From Parelaphostrongylus tenuis (taxonomy: Eukaryota > Nematoda > Chromadorea > Rhabditida > Metastrongylidae), in NCBI GenBank assembly GCA_019055375.1, contig JAHQIW010005555.1, positions 62,001 through 126,000 on the forward strand: a DNA stretch of 64,000 nt, in the 5' to 3' direction. The stretch's first letter is position 1. The number at the start of each line of letters is the position of its first letter. The notes below the pieces were generated by a model that was given only the letters and a program-made list of their open reading frames with translations, did not search any database and had not been told where the DNA came from. The position numbers and the translations under genes were made by a program. This document shows positions 21,368-33,159 of the stretch, one piece after another.

Positions 21368-23309
21368 TTACCAGGCCACATGACATGTTGGCTCAAATAA
21401 TAATGAAAGGATCTATTGAAATTTGAGCGTGGTCTTAATAAAGCACTCGAAGGAAAGGTATAATATGTACAACGTTTTTCGAAGCTTTGCGTAATCGACA
21501 CTTCGTCAGTTTGCATAGTAAAATGCGGTGGTTCTTTTACGCCTGATAGTCATACCGAAAGCACATGCAATACTGCTGAACCACCATTTTTTCTGTGAAA
21601 AGTTTATGAGTGCTAAATATAGCTAAATACTCACTCCATGTCGCTCAAATTGAATTGCTGAGCGAGGAGAAGATCTGCTGTGGGATTCTCTTCGCTTCCA
21701 ACAGGTTGCTTTGATTCAGTCAGTAAATTTGGGCTAGGGATAGACGATAATAACTGCGTTCGTATAAATTGAAGAATTTGATGTTCGTGTTGAATTTTGA
21801 AAAACTTCAATTGAAGCACGCAATGTTATTTTACAGTAGCAGAGGCAAAATGACAAGCACTGCACCATAGCCGGTCCATGCATTGGCTTTCATTTGATGT
21901 GCTCAAAAACATCGACTTTCATTCAATTTTGGCGTGTCTAGCCAATATTTTCCCGGATATCGAAATGAGACGAATTTGGTTTTCAGTAGCGCTTGAGAAT
22001 ATTTGTGGGTGGTGGAATTTCTATGATTTCCTCATTACTCCGCAGGCTTCTAAGTTTTGGGACATCATCTTGATGATAATGCTTGCTTTTATATTGCGTC
22101 ATTTTTCAAGACCTCGCTTAATATTCAGTGCACCCTCAAAGCATATTTAAAGCTTTTATTCAGGTCTGTTTGTGATATTTATTAGGTGCTAGACGTTTCG
22201 GAGTTTTCACTTCAATTACTGCAGTGTTAAGTAATCCTATCACTTGACATGTAGTGATCTGTTGTTCCTGCAGTGTAAAGTGATCTGCGTGAAGAGCAAT
22301 GGAATGGTCGCCATGTATCGAGGCTACTGTATTGATCGTAGACCGGGTTACCTTCCTTCCCTTTGAGAGGTTCTGCGGTTATGTAGGCGGTTTGTCCTCT
22401 AGATCGTTCTCCTCTTCTAGAGGCTACGGTAGTTGCTGTTGCCTACAAGTGGAAGCTTATTTTTCTGTGCTTGCTGTATTTTTTCCGTAGGAATCTGCCA
22501 TGCATTCAAGTAAGCAGTGATATGATGGACCACAATTGAAGCGAAGACTGCGATTTTTACATCTGTACTCTTTTTTGATGAGTTTTTATCGTAATACAGT
22601 TAGTGCATAGGCGTTCTACATTTCTGCAGTGAAATCACGAACGTGGTTTACTTGGGACTGTTTTATGATGGTTTATGTACATCCTCGGTTGGGTGATTAT
22701 GCGATGTGTTGTTGCTTTTAATCGCCGGCGCAACAGATTTGTCTAACTGACCCTGTTTTTTTCAGTTCTTTGGTTATGTATTCTCGGATTGTTTGGAGGA
22801 ACCCACTGTCCTGTGTATCTATCTGACACAACACTGCTTCATTTATGCTGCTGAATTTCTTTAGGTAAACTTTTCTAGAAGTTGCTGTTGCCGATATGTG
22901 TTATCGACCTGTACTCCTTTATGATGTAAATGGATGACCACAGAGTGGAGACTTTCGCACAGGGTTTTTTGATCGTCTAGTCGATTACTGTCCGCTTGTA
23001 CTCTATGTAGTCGCTCCAATAGTATATTTACCAGAGGTTTCCTTCTCATACTCAGCCTTTAAATGGTCGATTATTATTGAATATGGTGCTCGTGATAATT
23101 CCTATTGCTAAACGAACGTTCTAATTTTTCTTTGGAGAGTATTTGATAGATATTTCATTTTGGAGTGATCACCCATCTGCTTGGAATGGACAGAGTGTTC
23201 GAATGTCTCGTCTAATTATTTTCCAATCTCATACATCATCGATAATAGGATAGTGGTAAATTTGTTACTGGTGGGGCAACGCAAGTGTCATCGTTGTTGC
23301 TTTCTGTGC

Positions 23310-23334
23310 TTTTTATTTTATTTTATTTTATTTT
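23310..23334 (+). repeat. TTTTA microsatellite
   Basis: About five tandem copies of TTTTA. Simple repeat with no further meaning visible. Confidence 0.9.
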
Positions 23335-24350
23335 CTAGGTTTAGAAGCTTAAAGAGGTAATCTTATGCCTTGTAAAAGTGCTACAGTGTTTTTTTTTATG
23401 CTCACTTTGATGCATTGCCTCTGTTTCACTGATACTGGAGTTTGCAGCTCGAAGTTGTTCGCAGAATATATTCAGTGCTGTCTGCACTTGGCTTCGGTTT
23501 TCTAAATAGCCCATATCGCTTGTTTTTTAGCTTCTTCGTGTGGCGTGTATTCCGCTCGTTAGGATTCGTCAGGGAGGCTGTCTACTGGATTACTAACCTA
23601 ATTTTCGCAAGTGTCAAATGAGGATTTCAGGCGATTGACCGCTTTCGTTAATGTCTCCACGCGTGAGGAAATGGTGTTTGACATATTTTTCTCGTATAAC
23701 TTATATGGAAAATGACGTGCTTGAAGGGAAGAATCTTGCCGTAATGTCGTCCGTGTTGTCTCTTAATTCGTCGAATATTAGTTGCTCTCTTGAGTTCAAA
23801 TCGGCTGTTTCAGGAGAATATTAGAATCGTAGCACTGATTGACTTTTCCAATGAGCCGAATATCAGTTGGTGCAATGGAATGATGTAGTGATGGCTTTGA
23901 TCGATGTCTTACGTTAAGTTCGACTCGGATTAACCATTGGACCAAATCTGTGACGGGCTAAACTGGCCAAACTGCAGAAGTAGATAATAGAGAATGTCGT
24001 ATACTGGTTTGATACGGAAGACCTGTGCACTAAATGATTGAGTCGAACTGATTAAAGTAGATATAGAAAGTAGCTAATATATCGTATTCGGTCATGATAC
24101 GAAAGACTAATTCATTAAATGTATTGGTTGAGCTGGTCATGTTGTATGGGCTGAGATCAGCAACGTCTTATCCGAGTTTGATACGAAAGGTCGACGTACC
24201 AAATTTATGGTTGAATTGGCCGGGTGTGGAACAAAGGAGTACTTTTCCCAATTTCCCTATCCAAGAATAACACATTTCTAAAAACGTATTTTTGCTCCTT
24301 TTTGATGTCTCGTAAATACCTAAGAGAACTGAGTGGTGAACAGAAACACT

Positions 24351-24422
24351 GTCTCAACCAGGAATCGAACCCGCGTCTCATTCTTACCGGGGATGCGTGC
24401 TATATCATCACACCACCAAGGC
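24351..24422 (-). pseudogene. tRNA-like relic
   Basis: The minus strand has a B-box GGTTCGATTCC and a T-arm, and a diverged D-arm region. The acceptor ends GCCTTGG and TTGAGAC pair poorly. It belongs to the same tRNA-derived family as the four copies at 60 and 63 kb. Not a functional tRNA by eye. Confidence 0.55.
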
Positions 24423-25234
24423 ACATTGCATCATCATTCATTCTTCAACATCCCTATGTTAGCTATCAGCCACCAACTTTAGACAGATTTTGTCGGGGAT
24501 GCGACTTTCCCTTATAAACCCACTTGAGCTAACAGCCATTCTAGTAACTAATGCTCGAATTTCTGCTATTTCAACCGCATTTTTCGCAGTGTTATGATGT
24601 TATGCAGCTTGCTCACCATCAGATTCTTAAGTATTTACGAAACATCAAACCACTGCGAAAAATGCAGTTGAAAAACTAGAAATTTCTTTTTCATGTTTCC
24701 ATAATTGTTCGGTAGCTTAAGTCACAGTTTTTTATATGCTGTACCTTATTTTCCAAATGGATTTGTTGTGTTAACCCTACGGGTGACCTGCACCAGCTCA
24801 GGTACATGATTGCTTGAAGGCCTTTCTTGTTACAAAAAAAGTTTTCTTTTAGACAATTGGTAAACATTCGAAAGCTTACTTTTCTGCTAATGCACATACC
24901 TGTTTAGCTTCAGAAAGAAAAACTTTTTACTACGGTATAACAGCGAAAATAAAATTTTTTCACACTCAGTTTTCTCCACTTGCTCGGCTGGAGTCGCTCT
25001 ATAGCTCTCCCCTAAAGTTTAAATATTCATTGAATAGCCCAAATCTCGGAAATTCTGATAAAAAAATTATTTTCTGAAAGGGATGCTACATAACGCCGTT
25101 AGAGTGAAAAGAAGATCACATTTCACGCCTAAGGTGCTAGCCCGCCGCTTGGACGTCATAGGTGGTTTATTGCTATTTATAGGTGAAGTTTATAGCTCAG
25201 AGGTGTCTTATAGATACATAAAAATAAAATAACA

Positions 25235-27414
25235 CGAATGAATCTTTTGTGAAGATTTTTCGGTCCAAAGAGTGACTACTCCTTTTGAAATACTATATTT
25301 TTCAGTGATAATATCAAATCCTAGTACAAAAGTAATTTTTCAACTCCTATTCCGCAGTTGGATAGCCTGTCTTGCGAGAACGTCGCTTGAAAACACATCT
25401 TCTACAACCAGACATCTCTAATCAAGATTTATGTGGAGCTATCTCTGATATATAACTCGATTAAGTGTAGGAAGAGCGCGCGTTCATTATTGCGCATGAT
25501 ACGTTACTTCCCCTGTCAGCACCCATATCGAAAAAAAAAACATTCTTCGTTCTTTGTAGACATTTTAGCAAGTTATTCTACAGCTCAAATCTCGAAAAAT
25601 TAGAAAATGTGTCACTTTTCAAAAGTTCTCTGTATTGCACTGTAACAGAGAAATGAATATGCTATTTGACACCTAAACATCTCTCGATGAGCAACGCTTT
25701 TCCTCAAAAAATTCAGCAGTTTTTCGATAACACAAATCTCGGCAAATTTAACTTAAAATTTTCAGGATATGCTCAGTTTTGAGGAAAACTTTTAAGCTCG
25801 CCGTAACAGCTAAGAGAACATTGAGCTTTACACCAGGCGCGCACCGGACGCCACATGTAAACTGCGCTGCGCAACCGACACGTAGCCCGAGTGCGAAACT
25901 CAATGGTCTTCTAGCTGTAGCAATAATACGTCGTTCTCAAAAAACCAAGCCGATCATTGAGACTGTTGAGATTTGTGCTATCGAATGGTTATTGAAAATC
26001 TAAATGATAACCTCTGTCCAGCGAGAAATGCTTGAGTGTGAAAGAAAAATTGGTACTTGTGTGAAAAACGGTGACAAATTTCTAAGACAATCTCATTCGC
26101 TGAACAGGCAATTTTCATGAGAGTATTTGTACTTATTCGAAAGCTTGAGTCTATGCCTGCAACCGTACGTTGCCGGTTCTTTTGAGCACCCTTTTGTAAA
26201 CCTGTGGCATCCGGGAAAAATTTATTTTTCACTCGCATTCGCCTTCATTTTTACCGCGAGTATAATTGCTAGAAGCACAAAAAGCATGTCAACATGCACA
26301 GAATTTTTCGTTGTGTCAAGATCACGCGCTTTTATTCGATGTGTTTCTGTTCATGCGGTAGAAAATTCCTCAATAAAATAATAACAGTTGCTGCCGTTTT
26401 AACGTGCAATGCGGTAGATCACTGTCGATGTATGCGGTAGAACGGGCGATTATCTTGCTAACAAGTCGTCTCTGTGACTTGCCTTCACATTTTACTCGGC
26501 TGTCAACCTTTTCGGCGGCTTGGATTAATGGCCAACTCACGGAGCTGGGGAACGGGGCCGGGGTGGAGCGACCAATTGCGTTTGAGATATTGTTACTCAG
26601 TCTAGGATTCTCCGCCACATTGACAGTACTTTTGGAAAAAAACGTAGATTCTGATGCTCCAAAAATTATCTACAAGCTGATATGCTTTTCGCGCCTTTAG
26701 CGATTAATGAGTGTGCTAAAAATGAAGGCGAAAGCAAATGAGAAGCGAACTTTTATTCTAGATGCTACAACGCGTTTTTCTCTATGCAAGACGCATCTAT
26801 CTTAACTGAAATCATATAAGCGAAAAGAGAGAAACTTTTCCTATCAAAGCAATACGAGAACTACTAAAACCTTTTGAAAACGACGGAAAAAAACCTTAAG
26901 CAAATGGCGGAAATTGCATATTTAGCGTTTCGCGCATCGATTTCTATAGCCGTCCCATAGGGATTAAGCAAATTTAATTGGGAAAAGACGGATGATCTAT
27001 GATGACCACAATTAAGTAGGCAACTTAGGAAGTTCACAAACAATGCAGAAATATGAACCATTAGTGGAATATTTACCAAGTAAGATTTGAAACGTTTATC
27101 TGGGTACAGTTGATTTGGATGTTATCATATGTAAATAAATATACGCCATACAATGAACGTGTGTATGAATTGTTAACAACAGATGTGACAGCGGCAAAGT
27201 AGATGTGAAACAAAAAGGTAATAACATCTTAAATTTTAAGGCAGAAATGTGCTAGTGCATCTAAAGATGCCCACAATGTAAACACTAAGCCATTTTGAAG
27301 ATTTCTTCTCAATGGTTTTTTATTCAACCACAACGATAAACTCTTGTCGAATTACAGTGTTAAGGTAGAGCCAGTTCTACTTAGTTTCACCTTTTCAGTT
27401 TTACGCACTATCAT
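25235..27414. repeat. Duplicated block C, copy 1
   Basis: Aligns directly with 50840-54440 and, more diverged, with about 40330-42060. Non-coding; contains an internal inverted repeat (around 26040-26110 against about 26700-26860). Position 27096-27108 (TTATCTGGGTACA) is the empty site of the hammerhead element inserted in copy 2. It runs without a break into an RTE shared by both copies. Confidence 0.75.
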
Positions 27415-27644
27415 CTGCATCACCTGTCATCCCGTTGATCGTCGAGTGACTCGAGCAAGCCTTGGCAACTCTTCTATTTTTCCTTATCACGTGCAAGAGC
27501 AAACCAGTAGTTCCCCCTCGCTCTATGGATTCGCTGAAAAACATATCTTTATACCTTCATCTCGAGTGCTTTGTTTAGACCACGGTCAAATTTCAATATA
27601 TCCTTTCATCGTTATTTGAGCCAACATGTCATGTGGTCTGGCAA

Positions 27645-27707
27645 GGGCTCTTGTACAGCCCGAGACACGTGTTTCGTCCTTACAGACTCATCAGCCGGGC
27701 AGAACCC
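27645..27707 (-). ncRNA. Hammerhead ribozyme motif, family 1 (HHR8)
   Basis: Complete 63-nt motif with every core base, both stem I parts, UGUACA bulge and UGUAAG loop II. This is close to the family consensus and a good candidate for testing activity. Confidence 0.92.
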
Positions 27708-27883
27708 GTCGTCTGTCGATCTTTTTATAGTCAGTTGTCTCAGGAGCGTCACACTCCTTATATATAGTTATCGACGACGTACGCTTTACACTCTATGTCA
27801 GGTGAAACATTCACCTAGCACAAAGTGTTGTGCACTCGATTGCTCATTGGCTGGTACTTTTATCATAATTATACCTTTATCTT

Positions 27884-27939
27884 GCCCGGCTGATGAGTCT
27901 GTAAGGACGAAACACGTGTCTTGGGCTGTACAAGAGCCC
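27884..27939 (+). ncRNA. Hammerhead ribozyme motif, lower stem I lost (HHR9)
   Basis: Core and cleavage site intact, upper stem I GCCCGG/UUGGGC (two G-U). The GGGUUCU strand is missing because the inverted copy is truncated there, so the loop-loop contact may be lost. Predicted cleavage after C27920. Confidence 0.85.
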
Positions 27940-28299
27940 TTACCAGACCACATGACATGTTGGCTCAAATAATGATGGAAAACATATCTTTCTTCTATGC
28001 TTTTCGTGAAGAAATTGGCCAATGGGTCGGTGGTCTTCCTGTAGAGCGCTTGGTAACCTGAGGAATCCAGTCGGAAACGGCTCTCATCTATCGGCTGTCG
28101 TTGAAGCGTTGAAGCGCATCACTTGCCCGGCCCACCTAATTTTCGATATTCTGGCGTGTAGAACGACATTTCTGATCTTTGATCTCTGCCATATGTCGGA
28201 ACATCGGATCCCTTCTCTTATTTTCGAAATACGGAAACTTCTAGCATCGATCTTTCAACTGCGCGTTACATAATGTCAAGTGATTTTTCATCCTGCTGA

Positions 28300-29510
28300 C
28301 ATAGCGATCAGGTTTCTGATGAATACGTTAGGGCATTGATAATCGTCGGATCGAGAAGGTGGACACGGATTCGGATGTTTTTGGTTTTCCTCACTACATC
28401 CTCGAAGCTCTCAAACGTTCCTCAAGCAGCTCGTTTCTCTGCTCAATTCTGGAGCTAGGTCGTGCTTAATGTTGATCTCACGGCCTAGATAGACGTAATT
28501 GGAGCATTCGAAAATGTTCGTTTCGTTGAGCGTAAATGGGGCATTCAAACCCTATCCGTTCTTTATGGACATCGTTTTTGTCAGATTTAGTTGAAGGCCA
28601 ATCTTTCCACACGCGTTGTCGAAATCGGTCAAAATTCGTTTGGCTTGGCTGATGCTTGGTGTTATGAGGACGGTATATGAGGAAAGCGAAGATGGTTTAA
28701 TTGTCGACCGTCAATTTTCACTCCCATATCATCCCAGTCTAATTTACGTGACGTTTCGGAGCGTGGCAGCGAATAATTTTGGCGAAATTGTATCGCCTTG
28801 TCGAACCCCTCTGATTAGGTCAATGGTGATATTTTTGTAGAATAGAGATGTTTTCGTTGTGAAATCTTTATAAAGCTTACGAAGGACCATTATCTACCAA
28901 GTAGGGATGCCCTAGTTATCCAGAGCCTTTATAACAGCCTATGTTTCCACTGAATCAAAGGAGTTCTCAAATCGACGAAAGTAAAATAGAGCGGTAGTTT
29001 GAGCTCTCGTAAAATTCTAGTAAGTCTTGTAAATGTGTGGATGTGCTCTGTGGCACCAACTCCTTTTATAAACCCTGCTTGTTCACATGGCTGTCGTTCG
29101 TCCCGTGCTCTGTCAATCCTGTTAAGGGCTTGAGCAAGAGTTTATAGGCAGTAACGAAGAGCAGGCAGAATGGGCGATAGCTGCCTATGTCGTGAAGATC
29201 TCGCTTTTTGAACAATAACACGGTCTTGCTGGTTTTCCACTGAATGGAAACCTTGAATTCTGACAGGTAGCCAGTGAATAGTCGGACCAGGGAGTTAATG
29301 AGAACTGGCGGTATGTTCTCTAGGTGTTCTAGTCTAATCCTGTTCGCACCGGACGTTGTTCTGTTTTCACCGACGATATAGCATGTCGGATTTCGAACGG
29401 AAGACCGGTGAAACTATAAGTTTACCCTCCTTCAATTCATATGACGGTAAGAGGACATGACTAGCGATGAGACCCGAGTATAATGGTGAATGATTTTCTC
29501 TATCGCTCTT
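28300..29510 (-). pseudogene. RTE reverse transcriptase region, decayed
   Basis: Pieces of RT are recognisable on minus: the PPVLINSL-like stretch, the GFIKGVGATEHIHTF region, motif A around 28970 and the NHLRF-like motif C region near 28700, where the ADD pair is not cleanly preserved. No continuous frame above about 80 codons. Family members use this domain for target-primed reverse transcription. Confidence 0.75.
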
Positions 29511-29759
29511 CTGGAAGCTGTAAGTGTCCCGCCAAGACATCTGAGTGCGATCATCTTGGTCTTATAATTTGCGAAATCTCGCTGGGCTTTGCGAATTCTC
29601 TTCCCAGCTTCCGCAGCTTGTGTCATAACTGCTGCTCGTCTCTCTTTCAGGTCTTCTTTTATAGCTTCCCTGCAGCGTTGCGCAAGTTCTGACGAAGGGT
29701 TTCGGTTCTCTGTAGCTCAAGCGATTCGACGTTGACGTATCAGCTCGAGTGCCTGCGGA

Positions 29760-30650
29760 GACAATCATCTCTTTGTGACTTCACGACTCTCTAACGCTAA
29801 CGTGAAGATATTCAACGAGCCGGTCGTAATCTTCGTCTATGTTGTCGACAACGGCATCTTCCCGGGAACCGACTAATGATTTGAATACATCGAAGTTTAT
29901 GATAGTTCTGAGACTTCGTTGTTTGAACAGCGGCTTTCTCTGCTTTTTGCGAAAAACGGAACATTGCGCGATGGAGGCGATGGTCTGATCCACTTCAGAA
30001 CTCAGGAACAACAGCGACATCGGTCAAGCAAAACTTTTGATTTACTAAGATGTGGTCTATTTCGTTATGGTACTCTCCATAAGGAGACTCCCACGTCCAT
30101 CGATAAGAGTGAGGCTTTTGCAATTCTGAGTTGCTATGGTTGGCTTGTGTCGTCATGATAAACTCAGATATCCTCTCAACCTCTCCATTGTATTCTAATC
30201 CGTGGGTCCCAATGTGACGTTCTTCAGACTTTCTTCTAGGTCCAAACTTCGCGCTGAAATCTCCAGAATGACCTTGAAGAAAGTATGAAAGAAAGTAGTA
30301 TCTATGAAATATTTTTCGAGGTCCATATAGAACGAAGGACTTCGTCTTCGTCATAGCGTGGTGTAGGTGCGTAAGCAACGAAGAGGGTCAAAGACGGCAT
30401 TGAACCACATCGTATCAATCGTAATCGTCCGATACGGGTTGTTAGTTGTTTAAATGAATGGATGTTCACGGTCAAATTATATTATAAGAGGATTCCAAAG
30501 CCGCGGACACCTCTACTATCGCATGTTCCAAGAAAATTTTTTTCCTGTGTCATAAACAGTGTGAAAGGGATGGAGTCTTCTCGTCCTAGCCAAGCCAATG
30601 ACGTTGTGCCTTATCCTTCTTGCTTGCATCACTAGATCTTCTGCAGAGGA
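29760..30650 (-). pseudogene. RTE APE-type endonuclease domain, decayed
   Basis: The best preserved part is 30378-29995, with GDFSAKFGPRRKSEERHIGT, RWTWESPYGEYHNEIDHILV and CLTDVAVVPEF. These match the substrate-binding and catalytic loops of APE-like endonucleases (D-x-N written DFS, and the IDHI loop). Upstream, TTRIGRLRLIRCG and VAYAP are readable with frame changes. At about 30580 the motif expected to read L-T-E-T-R reads LARTR, so the catalytic Glu is lost. The SDHR loop lies beyond the last clean stretch. Confidence 0.8.
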
Positions 30651-30912
30651 TCCATGAGCAAGTGTTTTTGGATTGTAGGTACAGATCCGTTTTATTTTAA
30701 TCCTTTCCCATTTTGGCTGCCTAGTTCGGCCCTAAGATTTTAGCAGCCTCTTAGTACTGTTCTACCCGGCGCTGCCTTACCGGGCCTCTTTCGGGGTAAG
30801 GGGAATGAGGCCCATAGCTTGCTAAGCTCCGAACATGGGTGCTGGATACTCCCGAATAGCTTGCCAGCTCTCTCGGAGAAAACGAAAGGAGTTTATTTGT
30901 TGGAGGCGGCTC

Positions 30913-31143
30913 CTAACCGCCTCTCATGTTATTCCCAGCCACTTGATTGCAGGCTTTTGGCCGACTTGACTCGTAGAAATAGGGTTTCGTCAAATCGGCG
31001 CTGCAAAAGCAGGGAGCTCGTCCCCTTAATCCACTTGCGTCTCTGGGAAGCACACGGTCGCTTTTTGGTTCGCGTTGAGTTTCCATATCCACCGCCTGGG
31101 GCGCGCCACGCGCCCTCTCGACTAAGCGGGCTCGACCCCTCAA
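30913..31143 (-). CDS. Small frame in RTE 5' region
   Basis: A 76-codon GC-rich frame on minus starting METQREPKSD. RTE elements often have a short first frame or structured 5' leader upstream of the endonuclease. An overlapping frame (31183-30929) is equally open, so coding is not established. The leader contains a strong hairpin GGGCGCG-UGG-CGCGCCC (about 31089-31105). Confidence 0.3.
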   Translation of the reverse strand: MRGRARLVERARGAPQAVDMETQREPKSDRVLPRDASGLRGRAPCFCSADLTKPYFYESSRPKACNQVAGNNMRGG

Positions 31144-31344
31144 AGAGGGAGATTCGCGGCCTGCATACTATATTCAATAACAATATTACTTCATCGCAGA
31201 CTGTACCGGTCCAAAGAGTACTTTCTATGAGTTATAAAATGATGAGAAAAATTTCTATGAGCACAAGATGTTGACCATGTAATGGAGCAAAGACGTAAGC
31301 TATTGAATAATATCAGACTGAGCACAATGTTCCTCAGCACCCTC

Positions 31345-33120
31345 ACAAATTTTGATGATTTTGTAACTAAATTTGATCCTTGAAAAGGTCTTTATAGCGC
31401 TGTAAGAGCGAAACTACCTTTGTTTACGGCGATACATGCATCAATAGCATATGAGCAAGTAGAGTAAATCGTGGTTTATCACATTATCACAGAAAAATCT
31501 CAAACTTCGTCCGAAACGGCGAACAAATTTCCAACTAAGGAACGGGAATAGCGCCGCTTCGGAGCGACAGCTAAAAACACTGCACGCGAAGCGGTTCGCT
31601 TATTTTCGTAACTTGATAAGAAATTTTTGCTCAGTCTCGAGAAAATTCCTAAGCTTTTTGTTGTTGTAATTTACTTGTTACATTGATAGTAATATATTTT
31701 ATGTTGACAAGCCAAATACAGCACCTCATGGAGATATTTCCAAAATCACGTTGAGTTTTGATATTGCCTTGACTTGAGCTTCTGGACATTCACTAAAAGT
31801 GAATGAGACTCAACGCAGACGACAGTGATGCAGAAAATATTCATCCTAGGTCAATAGTAAGCTTTTCTTGGTTGCTACAGTGTACTAAGTATGTCTTTTC
31901 AAAGTAACAGACAATATTTCAAAATTATCCTTAATGTTATCGAAAAATTATTGAGAGTTTAGTAAAAAATTTGTCTCCAGAAAAAGATTTGAAGTTAGTC
32001 GTGCACCAAAAATGATAAACACGATCCTTATAGGGTTAATGTGCGACCTTCGTAATTCTGTGGCGACGCTTCAGCACTGTGAAAGATCATTTTTGGTGGA
32101 TTAACATTCGCCTGAAATAAAGATACCATTTCAACTGTAACAATCACACCGTCAGTGATCGACATGCACTCGAATTGTCTTCATGTAAATCTGTAACTGG
32201 CATACCTGTTATTACATCTTGTACGACGTCCATCAATGGTGACGAAGGTGGAGCTTAGCTGAAAATTATCTCTTCTAGGTAATAATTGGACATAAACGGT
32301 TTTCATCAGAGACGAGATCTTCCATTATGATATGTGTTCATAATCCTTACTAGTTCATTAATGGCATGGGATAGCCAGTATAGGTCGAAGAACAGTGCTA
32401 GAAATTAAGATTACGTAATGAACATTCAAATAAATTGCAGATTTTTAAGCATCATTGAAAGACTGTAGCAGCACAGAACATTACAATGGCGTGCATTGCC
32501 AAACTTAATGTGGCAGAGTAAAAGCGAATTTTTTTAAACGAGCAAGGCGGAAGGTTACTGAGAAATTAACTAGGGGGCAACTATCAGTCGTGATGGTGCG
32601 AACGATGCCGATTGATCCGCGACCATCGGTGGCCCACCCTTCGTGGGTGGAGCTTGGATAAATCAAAAAGTACATAAAAAGTCTACTAAAGCTGCGTAAA
32701 TTCGACTTGCTTTCGAATTTTGAAGGAACATTCAAGCATCCTTCCTACCAGTCGCGTGCTGTTTTCGAAGGGATGTTTTAGATTTCATCGCTTCAAAAAA
32801 ATTGATATGTGATTGCAGCCTAATGGCGAGTTAGTAGAGCAATTTGCGGCCCTGGTGGAATAAAATCAGAAAATTAGCAAGTCTTTCAAAGCATCAGCTC
32901 CTAATAAGTGATCAAAAAGGGTGTAAAATCAAACAAGAAACTCGTACACTGGCATCGCCTTCTCTAATACGAGTCACCATTTCCATTGACCCTGCCAGAA
33001 AATACTATTTTTTGAACCACTTTTCAAGAAGTGCTGGTTGCTACTGATGCAAGTACATCAGTTTTTAGTTCAAGGACCTCCTTCTCATCAACCGAAATGT
33101 AAGAACGCATTTATTTTATG
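31345..33120 (+). repeat. Repeat R, copy 3
   Basis: Direct match, with noticeable divergence and small indels, to 3965-5735. It stands alone (no inverted partner here) between the RTE 5' end and block A copy 2. This shows that R exists outside the giant palindrome. No coding capacity recognised. Confidence 0.85.
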
Positions 33121-33159
33121 CATCAGCTATTATGTTCAAATGGTCAGCTATTGATGCGA

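Larger units (their letters stand above)
21111..21466. mobile_element. Compact family-1 hammerhead inverted pair
   Basis: Flanked by 7-bp direct repeats GTACAAC (21104-21110, 21467-21473). One unit on minus and a shorter inverted partner on plus meet near 21290, where the inner hairpin region has been lost. Starts TTTTCATTATTATTTGAGCC and ends GGTATAATAT, the same termini as the element at 53419-54133. Confidence 0.85.
21474..25234. other. Unassigned AT-rich sequence
   Basis: No gene, LINE or hammerhead element recognised, apart from a tRNA-like relic at 24351-24422 and a TTTTA microsatellite. Several frames of 60-97 codons exist, but none resembles a known protein and none has convincing splice context. 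This stretch separates blocks B and C here, whereas in the second array B and C are directly joined at 50840. Confidence 0.5.
27551..27978. mobile_element. Family-1 hammerhead element inserted in an RTE
   Basis: Flanked by exact 13-bp repeats AAAACATATCTTT (27538-27550, 27979-27991). The RTE consensus, as seen at 12480-12500, has this site once, so the precise insertion is clear. The element is one full minus-strand unit (27551 to about 27880) plus an inverted 5'-truncated unit. Ends are ATACCTTCATCTCGAG and GGCTCAAATAATGATGG. Confidence 0.92.
27415..31170 (-). mobile_element. Near full-length RTE LINE, decayed
   Basis: On minus, in order: GC-rich 5' region (31170-30700), APE endonuclease (about 30650-29760), linker and RT (about 29690-28300), C-terminal tail and 3' end at 27415 (CACCTG repeats antisense). 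It is the only copy here with endonuclease and 5' region. Many frameshifts and stops; dead. A family-1 hammerhead element is inserted in its 3' part (27551-27978). The counterpart at 54440-56450 occupies the same place in block C copy 2 but is shorter. Confidence 0.85.

Noticed and set aside
30700..31170. Ribosomal RNA or HDV-like ribozyme in the GC-rich segment
   Set aside because: No rRNA helices recognised. For HDV, a plausible P4 hairpin exists, but I could not find P1 and P2 strands that pair on either side.
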